Origin: Sulfitobacter sp. M39
GTDB taxonomy: Bacteria > Pseudomonadota > Alphaproteobacteria > Rhodobacterales > Rhodobacteraceae
DNA length: 64,000 nt
Assembly (NCBI RefSeq): GCF_021735935.1
Contig: NZ_WMDZ01000001.1
Coordinates: forward strand, 372,001 to 436,000
Direction: 5' to 3'
The translations under genes were made by a program, and so were the position numbers. How positions within the stretch are numbered: the first letter of the stretch is position 1; each line of letters starts with the position of its first letter. The notes under the pieces were generated by a model. That model made no database searches. It had not been told where the DNA came from and worked only from the letters and a program-made list of their open reading frames with translations. Positions 39,260-46,460 of this stretch are shown here, one piece after another.

Positions 39260-39820
39260 ATGACACAGATCACAGACGCGAAAATTCTGATCCTATCCAC
39301 CAATGGTTTCGAGCAATCCGAGCTGGAGCGCCCGTTGAATGACCTCAAGGCAAAAGGGGCCACGGTACATGTTGCCACCCCAAATGGCGAAGATATCAAG
39401 GGCTGGGACAAGGACGACTGGGGCAACACAGTTGCTGCCGACAAGGCCCTGTCGGATGTCACTGTTGATGACTACGACGCGATTGTCCTGCCCGGCGGTC
39501 AGATCAACCCCGACCTGCTGCGCGCCAACAAGGACGCCGTATCGCTGATCAAAAGCTTTGCTGACGCGGGCAAGACCGTTGCCGCGATTTGCCACGCCCC
39601 TTGGCTGCTGATCGAAGCAGGCATTATCAAAGGCCGCGCGGCAACGTCCTATGCCTCGATCGCGACGGATGTGAAAAACGCCGGTGCGCATTACGAGGAC
39701 AGCGAAGTCGTCGTGGACCAAGGCATCATCACCAGCCGCTCTCCCGAAGATCTGGATGCGTTTATCGCCAAGATCGTCGAGGAAGTCGAAGAAGGTGAAC
39801 ATAACCGCAAAGCCGCTTAA
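39260..39820 (+). CDS. DJ-1/PfpI family stress protein
   Basis: 186 residues of the type 1 glutamine amidotransferase-like (PfpI/YhbO) family. The nucleophile elbow is AICHAPWLLIEAG (Cys about 113 with adjacent His), and the N-terminal LILSTNGFEQSEL carries the conserved Glu. These proteins act as deglycases, chaperones or proteases in stress; the exact activity is debated. AAGGAG precedes the start. Its promoter resembles an EcfG site, which ties it to the general stress genes at 54.6-59.2 kb. Confidence 0.87.
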   Translation: MTQITDAKILILSTNGFEQSELERPLNDLKAKGATVHVATPNGEDIKGWDKDDWGNTVAADKALSDVTVDDYDAIVLPGGQINPDLLRANKDAVSLIKSFADAGKTVAAICHAPWLLIEAGIIKGRAATSYASIATDVKNAGAHYEDSEVVVDQGIITSRSPEDLDAFIAKIVEEVEEGEHNRKAA

Positions 39821-39840
39821 ATCCGGCGACAGCGAACCAC

Positions 39841-39870
39841 AAAGGCGGGGCATGTGCCCCGCCTTTTTTT
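39841..39870 (+). terminator. Rho-independent terminator after the DJ-1 gene
   Basis: AAAGGCGGGGC (39841-39851) and GCCCCGCCTTT (39856-39866) are perfect 11-bp arms with a 4-nt loop, followed by a run of T to 39870. It may also serve the convergent C45 gene, which ends at 39888. Confidence 0.92.
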
Positions 39871-39887
39871 CGTGCGCAGTGAAAGAG

Positions 39888-40862
39888 TTACGCCACCACC
39901 CCCGGCATCAGGACGTTGCGCGACCCTTCCTCGAACGCGTCCAGCTTCTGATGCCAGACGGTTCCGGGCCAGCGATGCTCCATCTCGCGTTTGCGGGGTC
40001 GATAGACAGCGGTATAAAGCGTGCCGAAGCCTGCGTTGAACTGGTGCGAATACAGCGGCGGTTTCAGGAACGTGTTGATGAATTTCTCTTCCGGATCACG
40101 GTGGAACCGCAACCGTTGCAGCAGATATCTTTCCCGTTCAACCGTCGCCGTAAAGCGCGCATGGCTGATCCATTCGACGTTTTCCTGATGGTTGGTCGCC
40201 ACCGCTGCCTTGGTGATGATTGCCGGCCGGTCCGGTGCCATCAGCGCCGTCAGATACTTGCGTTTGCGGTCCAGCACGGTGACGTTATAGCTCATGTGGG
40301 TCGGCACACGTGCCAGAATTTCGCCCGCTTGCTCGGCAGTCTCGCAGGTTTGCAGCACATAGCGCAGGATCAGCGGCACGCCAAAGCCCACGCCCACCAC
40401 ACGACGGCCCCCAAAGGTAAGCGATATCGACAGCCCCGCGTCGTTCACCCCGTCCACCAGCCCGAACAACCCGTCAGAGGTGCCCATCACGCGGCGCCCC
40501 TTCCAGCCGGTGTGCAGCACCAGACTGTCGAAAGCATTGGTGTTATAGTCATAGTTGCGCACCATGACCGGCTCCTTGCCGCCCCAGACCGCCTGACTGC
40601 ATCCCGATAGATAGGGCGGCGGGCAGTAAAAGCTCAGGAACCTTGCCGCCAGATCACCCCCGCCCGCCTGATCACAAAGATCTTCGTACAGAGGGATGAG
40701 GTCAGGCATATGCGCCTTGAGCGCACGACGACATTCGGCATATGTCGGGCGCGCGGGCTCGCCCTCCTTCAGCCACCATTTACGGTAGAAGGGCCAGTAT
40801 TCGGCGAAAAGCCCGGCCCATTTAGGACCGGGCAATTCTTCTGAAATGGCACGCCACAGCAT
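39888..40862 (-). CDS. C45-family Ntn hydrolase / acyltransferase
   Basis: 324 residues. The CSQAVW segment (Cys about 88) fits the autocatalytic nucleophile of the C45 acyl-CoA:6-aminopenicillanate acyltransferase family; NYDYN and DGLFGLVDGVNDAGLSIS follow, as in that fold. If processing occurs, about 87 residues would be removed or form a separate chain. Bacterial relatives hydrolyse or form amide bonds; the substrate is unknown. It is the last gene of the nitrilase-decarboxylase-ATP-grasp operon, 18 bp after the ligase, and could release or transfer the acyl or aminoacyl group of its product. Confidence 0.78.
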   Translation of the reverse strand: MLWRAISEELPGPKWAGLFAEYWPFYRKWWLKEGEPARPTYAECRRALKAHMPDLIPLYEDLCDQAGGGDLAARFLSFYCPPPYLSGCSQAVWGGKEPVMVRNYDYNTNAFDSLVLHTGWKGRRVMGTSDGLFGLVDGVNDAGLSISLTFGGRRVVGVGFGVPLILRYVLQTCETAEQAGEILARVPTHMSYNVTVLDRKRKYLTALMAPDRPAIITKAAVATNHQENVEWISHARFTATVERERYLLQRLRFHRDPEEKFINTFLKPPLYSHQFNAGFGTLYTAVYRPRKREMEHRWPGTVWHQKLDAFEEGSRNVLMPGVVA

Positions 40863-40880
40863 GTGCTGCCCTTTCGATGC

Positions 40881-42341
40881 TTAGAGGATTTTGAACGCCG
40901 GATCAGACATCGCCGGACCCGCCTCTGCGACGGGCAGAGGACGACCGTTCACCGATTGCTTGATCCCGTGAATCCACTTTTTCGCGCGCTCATTCAACTG
41001 GAAAGACTTCGTCATCGACCGACCGCGGGTCACAAGGATGCCAATATCGGCCCCTTCATAGCGGTAATCCCCCGGTTGCAGGATGCGCAGGAAGAACGCT
41101 TCGTTCTCGGACTCAACGGCGCGACGGTGATAATCGAAACGGTCGAACACAACGCGGCCATCTTCCAGCATCTTGTAAATGCCTGTTTCGGGCGCTTCGG
41201 TGCAGATATCGACGCTGTCTTCGGTATGTTTGATCACCATCTGGCTCCAACCGTCGATCATCTCGGGGTCGGCCCAACGGTTGTTCAGCTCTTCAACATC
41301 CAGATTGAACTTCTTCTTGCTGAATTCCAGCAGGTGGAACAGGAAAAGAGGCGCATCCGCATGGGCAAAGGCGGCGTGGTTCGTCATTGACGACGCGCCC
41401 GTGATGCGCGGGTTCAGTTCGCCCAGCCAGATGTCACCGGTCTTTTTGTCGATCAGGAAGTCGAGCTCGAAATAGCCGCGATAACCTTCCTTGCGCAGCT
41501 GTTCGCCGAACTTATAGGTCAGCTCGCGCGCTTTCTGACGGACCTTGGGCGGGAAGGCGGTCGACAGGATTTCATTGCCACACCAGCCCCCGCGATAGGG
41601 CGTCAAATCCTTGAAACCGACCAGTTCCGTCATCAAGGGGCCAACGATCGTGCCTTCTTTGGTGGCACATGCCTCGATCGCGGAACCGCGGCAGTCGATC
41701 CGCTTCATTATCTTGATCTCGCCCTCGCCAACGATCTCGGATTCATGACGGCGGAAGTCTGCTTCGGACTTGATAAAGAACGTCGTGTGGCCACTGTCAC
41801 CAAAGGCGGATTGCAGCACCAGATCGTGACCAATCCCGGCCTTCTCGCAGGTCTTTTTGAGGTCTTCGTAATCTTTGACCTCGGCCAGCACGTTCGGCAC
41901 CGACGGCACACCGGCCTTGTTGCCGATCCGCACGGTTTCGATCTTGTTGTCCATCTTTTGGCGCAGCTTGGCCTTGGGAAACCAGACATCCGCCCCCAGT
42001 TCTTTCGACAGACGTTCGGTTTCCTCGTCGAACATCAGGAACACGAACTTGGGCTTGCCACCGCGCCGCTTGACGAAGTCGATCACCTCTTTGTGCTGCA
42101 ACAGATAGTTGTTGATGTCTTCGATGCTCTGGAATTCAGCGTGGGGCTGTTCCGAGGGGCAGAACACGTTGGGGTGCTTGCCGCCGTAGCAGTCGATGTA
42201 ACAGATATATTTAAAGTTTTTCACCCATTCATCGAGACCAAGAAGGTTAAAGTTCGTGGCCGAGATAAAGTAAACAGGGTCTTCGTTACGGTGAAAGAAC
42301 CGACGAATTTCCGAGATATTCTTGAGAACAGTCGTTGCCAT
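40881..42341 (-). CDS. Biotin-carboxylase-like ATP-grasp ligase
   Basis: 486 residues. Central ATP-grasp features are VLQSAFGDSGHTTFFI (ATP-binding lysine-poor loop), EIKIMKRIDCRGSA, and the metal-binding GYFELDFLIDKKTGDIWLGELNPRITGAS with Glu and Asn ligands. There is no biotin-carrier domain, so it is not a real biotin carboxylase; such stand-alone proteins usually join a carboxylate to an amine or thiol through an acyl phosphate. The N-terminal 120 residues have no assignable domain. Placed between the decarboxylase (23 bp) and the C45 gene (18 bp), it may couple the decarboxylase's amine to an acid. Substrates unknown. Confidence 0.8.
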   Translation of the reverse strand: MATTVLKNISEIRRFFHRNEDPVYFISATNFNLLGLDEWVKNFKYICYIDCYGGKHPNVFCPSEQPHAEFQSIEDINNYLLQHKEVIDFVKRRGGKPKFVFLMFDEETERLSKELGADVWFPKAKLRQKMDNKIETVRIGNKAGVPSVPNVLAEVKDYEDLKKTCEKAGIGHDLVLQSAFGDSGHTTFFIKSEADFRRHESEIVGEGEIKIMKRIDCRGSAIEACATKEGTIVGPLMTELVGFKDLTPYRGGWCGNEILSTAFPPKVRQKARELTYKFGEQLRKEGYRGYFELDFLIDKKTGDIWLGELNPRITGASSMTNHAAFAHADAPLFLFHLLEFSKKKFNLDVEELNNRWADPEMIDGWSQMVIKHTEDSVDICTEAPETGIYKMLEDGRVVFDRFDYHRRAVESENEAFFLRILQPGDYRYEGADIGILVTRGRSMTKSFQLNERAKKWIHGIKQSVNGRPLPVAEAGPAMSDPAFKIL

Positions 42342-42364
42342 GATATTTGGTCCTTTGCTTAATC

Positions 42365-45103
42365 TTAGTCAGGTGAAGACGACAGGTTTTTCTTGCGCAC
42401 CCGTTTCAGCGCCGCATCCGTAAAGACGCGCAGCCCCAGATCGGGGCGGTAACCGTGAATTTCGCTGACGTCCAAATTCCGCATGAACGACAGGATTTCC
42501 TGGCTTACCACCTGTCCGGGGACGAGGATGGGAAAGCCGGGGGGATAGGGGATGATAAAGCTGGCGGACACGACCGTCTGGTTGGCGTCCATCGCCTCTT
42601 TCAGCGTACCGTTCAGCTCTAGGTAATCGGTGTTCTTCTCGTCATAGGCGAGGAAGAACGCCGTGCGGATATCCCCTTCGGAGGTGACGTCGTCGTTGCG
42701 GAAGGCCTCGTGAAAGCGGCTGAAGTCCGGCAGCGGCGGGTAGTTCTCCATCAGGTTGGCAACGCGGTTGTCGAAAGACCGACGCTCCATCTTGCTGGCG
42801 TCATCCAGACGATCATCCAGCGATTTCGCGATCTCGACCAGCACCTCGATCAGATAGGCGACGCTGGACCGCGTGGTGCCTATATTGGTCATGAACAAGA
42901 CCGTGTTGCGCGAGGTCTTGTTGATCTGGATACCGTATTTATCCATCAGGATATCGGTCTTGAACGTGTCACCGTCCCAGCCCGTCCCACCGACCAGCAG
43001 CGTCACACGGCTGGCATCAAGGACGAACTGGTCTTTCTCCCAGCAGTCCCACATATCGGTCCAGCCCTGTTCCTGATGGTAATAGCTGGTCACCCCGCTT
43101 TCGCGGTATTCCTCGGGGATCATGTCGCCCGCTGTCAGCACCTTAAAGTATTTGCTTAGTAGCGGGTGGTCGGCAATCGCACGACGCATGGACAAAGCGG
43201 CCTCGATCTGGCGCTGCACGAATTCGAAGCCTTCAAGTTCTACCTGACGCCGGCCCACATCAAGCGAGGCGATGATCTGGTAGTTCGGCGAGGTCGAGGT
43301 ATGGGTCATATAGGCTTCGTGGAAGCTTTGTTCGACCTCGCCCTTAAAGTCCTGATCATTCACGTGAATCATCGACCCCTGCCGGAGCGAGGTCAGCGTT
43401 TTATGGGTTGATTGCGTGGTATAGACCCGCACCCGCGAATCCGGCGCAGGGATCAACCGCGTGTTCAGCAGCGTCTCGTCGTCGGCATCCTTTAGTTCAG
43501 CCTGCTGCTTTTCATAGGCGATGCGGTGGTCGTCCGACTTGAACCGCGCGCGCAGCGTATTGGCCGCGTTCATACCTGTACGCTGGCGGTAGGTGGGGTT
43601 GAAACGGGCAAAGGCGAACCACGCCTCGTCCCACAGGAAGATGAGGTCAGGCTTGATCGCCAGACATTCCTCCATCACCCGTTCGACGTTATAGACCAGC
43701 CCGTCAAAGGTGCAGTTGGTCAGCAGCAACATGCGCACCTGATCCAGCTTGCCCGCAGCCTTGAGCGCCAGAAGCTGATGCTTGATCTCGCGCAGGGGCA
43801 CGGCACCGTACATCGAATATTCATTCAGCGGATAGCTATCAAGATAGCACACTTGCGCCCCCGCCAGCACCATCCCGTAGTGGTGGGATTTGTGGCAATC
43901 GCGGTCGACCAGCACGATGTCCCCGGGGCGCACCAGAGCCTGCACCACGATCTTGTTGCAGGTCGAAGTGCCATTGGTGGCAAAGAAGGTTTGCTTGGAC
44001 CCGAAGGCGCGGCTGGCGAGCTCTTGCGCCTCTTTGATCGGCCCGTGCGGTTCGAGCAAGCTGTCCAACCCGCCCGAGGTGGCAGAGGTTTCGGCCAAAA
44101 AGATGTTCGGCCCGTAGAACGCGCCCATATCCTGAATCCAATGCGACCGCGTGATCGACTTGCCGCGGCTGATCGGCATCGCGTGAAAGACACCCGTGGG
44201 CTGTTTGGAATATTCGACAAGCGCGGTGAAGAACGGCGATTTGTTCCGCGCCTGCACCCCGCGCAGAATGTTCAGGTGCAGCTCCATAAAGTCTTCTTGG
44301 TTATAAAAGACCCGACGGCAGATCCCCAGATCCAGACCCGCGATATCCTCGACCGACCGTTCGGTCACCAGATAGGCGTCGAGCTCGGGGCGAACCTTGG
44401 CGATCATGCGGCAAAGCTCGGGGCCGTAGTTCTCGGGTTGAAGTTTGTCGATCTCCTCCTGCCCGCCAGCGCGCGCGAGGTAGCGGACCAGTATCGTCTC
44501 GTCCATCTTGGACTTGAGCGTCAGGCCCGGGCGCACAACGATGGCTTGGATGTTGTGGTTGAACAGCACCGCGATCAGCGCGTCTTCGATGGATTTGACC
44601 ACCACGGCTTCGTAGTGGAACGGGTCTTCGGGGCGGCGCATCCGGCTGACGTTGGATTTCAGCCAGCGCTCTTGCTGGTCGTTCACATCATCGACGATGA
44701 GCACCTCGAAATACGGTTTGGTCAGCGCCCGCGCTTCGGGGGAGAGCATCGCCTCGTCGTCATGTTCGTCGTGATCGATGCTGTCGCGTTCCAGTGGGAT
44801 GGTGCGACGGCGATAGGCCCCTGTTGTCAGCGCCCGCGTGATGCGGTTCACCGCAAAGGCCATGTCGTCAAAGCTGTTGTTATTCAGCATCCGCTGCAGG
44901 TGTTCGAACGCTGCCATGCCCGGAAAGGCCCAATAGGGTTCGATCAGCGACAGGGAGTCAAACAGCGCTGCGCATTTGCTGCGCAGGGCTTCGATTTCCT
45001 TGGCTGTGGTGGCGCGGGTCAGGCCGCTCGCCGCTTCACGCAGCGCGCTCCATCGGTCGGACCTCAGCTGAATTGCCGACGAATAATCGTTCATAGAATG
45101 CAT
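42365..45103 (-). CDS. Orn/Lys/Arg decarboxylase-like PLP enzyme
   Basis: 912 residues from ATG 45103, which has GGAG eight bases upstream; the frame extends to 45154 with a GTG. The order is an N-terminal helical part, a receiver-like wing domain (VLIVDDVNDQQERWLKSNV at about 155), and a fold-type I PLP domain with TNGTSTCNKIVVQ, DRDCHKSHHYG, LLTNCTFDGLVYNVE, WDEAWFAF and the Schiff-base lysine in TQSTHKTLTSLRQGS. A C-terminal domain has IPYPPGFPILVPGQ. The architecture is that of inducible Lys/Arg/Orn decarboxylases, but it is about 150-200 residues longer. It would produce a diamine or agmatine; the amino acid cannot be told from sequence. Confidence 0.82.
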   Translation of the reverse strand: MHSMNDYSSAIQLRSDRWSALREAASGLTRATTAKEIEALRSKCAALFDSLSLIEPYWAFPGMAAFEHLQRMLNNNSFDDMAFAVNRITRALTTGAYRRRTIPLERDSIDHDEHDDEAMLSPEARALTKPYFEVLIVDDVNDQQERWLKSNVSRMRRPEDPFHYEAVVVKSIEDALIAVLFNHNIQAIVVRPGLTLKSKMDETILVRYLARAGGQEEIDKLQPENYGPELCRMIAKVRPELDAYLVTERSVEDIAGLDLGICRRVFYNQEDFMELHLNILRGVQARNKSPFFTALVEYSKQPTGVFHAMPISRGKSITRSHWIQDMGAFYGPNIFLAETSATSGGLDSLLEPHGPIKEAQELASRAFGSKQTFFATNGTSTCNKIVVQALVRPGDIVLVDRDCHKSHHYGMVLAGAQVCYLDSYPLNEYSMYGAVPLREIKHQLLALKAAGKLDQVRMLLLTNCTFDGLVYNVERVMEECLAIKPDLIFLWDEAWFAFARFNPTYRQRTGMNAANTLRARFKSDDHRIAYEKQQAELKDADDETLLNTRLIPAPDSRVRVYTTQSTHKTLTSLRQGSMIHVNDQDFKGEVEQSFHEAYMTHTSTSPNYQIIASLDVGRRQVELEGFEFVQRQIEAALSMRRAIADHPLLSKYFKVLTAGDMIPEEYRESGVTSYYHQEQGWTDMWDCWEKDQFVLDASRVTLLVGGTGWDGDTFKTDILMDKYGIQINKTSRNTVLFMTNIGTTRSSVAYLIEVLVEIAKSLDDRLDDASKMERRSFDNRVANLMENYPPLPDFSRFHEAFRNDDVTSEGDIRTAFFLAYDEKNTDYLELNGTLKEAMDANQTVVSASFIIPYPPGFPILVPGQVVSQEILSFMRNLDVSEIHGYRPDLGLRVFTDAALKRVRKKNLSSSPD

Positions 45104-45145
45104 CAATCGTACTCCGCTTTGGGCGGTCGACTGCTGCATCCCGGT

Positions 45146-45172
45146 GTCCGGCACTTTTGAAAAGCGCCGGAC
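45146..45172 (-). repeat. Inverted repeat between nitrilase and decarboxylase genes
   Basis: Two 13-base arms with one mismatch (GTCCGGCACTTTT and AAAAGCGCCGGAC) flank a single G. In RNA this is a long stem with a small loop, 14 bases after the nitrilase stop and about 42 bases before the decarboxylase start. No T-run follows, so it is more likely an RNA stabiliser, processing site or attenuator than a full terminator. Confidence 0.6.
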
Positions 45173-45186
45173 CTGAACGCCGCAGC

Positions 45187-46293
45187 CTAGCCGCTAGATG
45201 TCGTCCCGTCGCCCGGCAGATCACTGGGCTTTACGGGTGGATTAGGTGTCGCCGCAGCAGGTGCCGCGGGTGTTTCGACAGGGGCCGTGATATTGGCAGT
45301 CCCCGCCGTTGGATTTGGCAGCGGCTCGGGGGCAAAGCCCGGCTGAACCGCAGGTGTCGTTGTTTCATGCCCTTTGAACACGGGCGCGTCCGGTACCCGC
45401 TGCGCGGGCACATCGACGTGCAGACCGGCGCGGGTGCCCTGGTGGGGCACCTCAAGCGGGCCAAGCGTGTTCAGATAGGCGTCCGTTCCGCTGGAACGGT
45501 CATAGATCGAGAAGTCGGTAGACCGGTCGCGGAAGGATTTAAGCACCTGCCCCAGACCCTTCATGCCGGTTTCGCGCTGACGACGCACCATCGATAGATC
45601 GACTTCGATCGGGAACATGTCTTCCTGACCGGCGGACTGGTGCAGGACCATCGACGTCGGATCGACGACCAGCGATTTGCCGACGCCACCTGCGCCCAAG
45701 CCGTTGACAGCAAAGACATAGCACTGGAACTGCGCCGCGGTCGCGCGGGCAATCGCGAGCTCTGCGTCGCGGTCGGTGGTCCCGGTCAGAACCGGTGTCA
45801 GCAGAACCTCGACGCCTTGGCTGGTCAACTGGCGCGTGGTTTCGGGGAACCACATGTCATAGCAGATCGACAAGCCGAAACGGCCGACTTCCGGCACGTC
45901 GAAAACACAGAATTCGGTGCCTGCCGCGATGCCGGATTCATAGGGCCGGAACGGGAACATCTTGGCGTAGCGGCGGATGATTTCGCCCTCGGGGTTGATC
46001 ACCACAGCGGTGTTATACACGCGCCCGTCCTCGGGGTTCTTGAGGAACATGGAGCCGGGGATCAGCCAGACACGGTGCTTGCGCGCAGCGGCCTGAAACA
46101 CCTCGAGCGTTTCATTCTCGGGGGGCAATGCAAACCGGTCAAGCGGGCCAAAGGGGGCCAGCTCGGAAAACAGGACCATCTGGGTCCAGGGAAAACGCGC
46201 CATCAGGATGTCCAGTCGCTGGATCATGCCATCGACGTTGGACTCCAGCGCGTTGACGTACATCTGCACGCCTGCAATCGCAAAAGGTGTCAT
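45187..46293 (-). CDS. Nitrilase-superfamily amidohydrolase
   Basis: 368 residues. The catalytic triad is visible: Glu44 in LFSELAPFG, Lys111 in YAKMFPFRPYE and Cys144 in GLSICYDMWFPE. Relatives hydrolyse N-carbamoylputrescine, omega-amides or nitriles. A Pro/Ala/Thr-rich tail from about residue 300 is unusual for the superfamily and looks unstructured. First gene of the operon with the decarboxylase, ATP-grasp and C45 genes, which suggests an amide or carbamoyl amine substrate. An inverted repeat lies about 73 bp upstream of its start. Confidence 0.82.
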   Translation of the reverse strand: MTPFAIAGVQMYVNALESNVDGMIQRLDILMARFPWTQMVLFSELAPFGPLDRFALPPENETLEVFQAAARKHRVWLIPGSMFLKNPEDGRVYNTAVVINPEGEIIRRYAKMFPFRPYESGIAAGTEFCVFDVPEVGRFGLSICYDMWFPETTRQLTSQGVEVLLTPVLTGTTDRDAELAIARATAAQFQCYVFAVNGLGAGGVGKSLVVDPTSMVLHQSAGQEDMFPIEVDLSMVRRQRETGMKGLGQVLKSFRDRSTDFSIYDRSSGTDAYLNTLGPLEVPHQGTRAGLHVDVPAQRVPDAPVFKGHETTTPAVQPGFAPEPLPNPTAGTANITAPVETPAAPAAATPNPPVKPSDLPGDGTTSSG

Positions 46294-46365
46294 AACTTGT
46301 CACTCCGTCCAAACGGGCGGAAGGGGCCGGAAATACTCCGCCCATACGCCCAAGGTGACAAGTCC

Positions 46366-46387
46366 ATACTCCCATTGTTGGGAATAT
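46366..46387. promoter_or_regulatory. Inverted repeat upstream of the nitrilase operon
   Basis: ATACTCCCA and TGGGAATAT pair with one mismatch around a 4-nt centre (TTGT). It lies 73-94 bp before the nitrilase start and could be an operator for the four-gene cluster. Confidence 0.4.
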
Positions 46388-46460
46388 TAAACACGTGACG
46401 TGATGGCGAACCCACCGTCATTTGCATGGCTTCTATGCGTAACATGCACAAACTAATCTG

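Noticed and set aside
43526-45160. 544-codon open frame antisense to the decarboxylase
   Set aside because: Shadow of a strongly supported PLP enzyme; no ribosome site or family motif.
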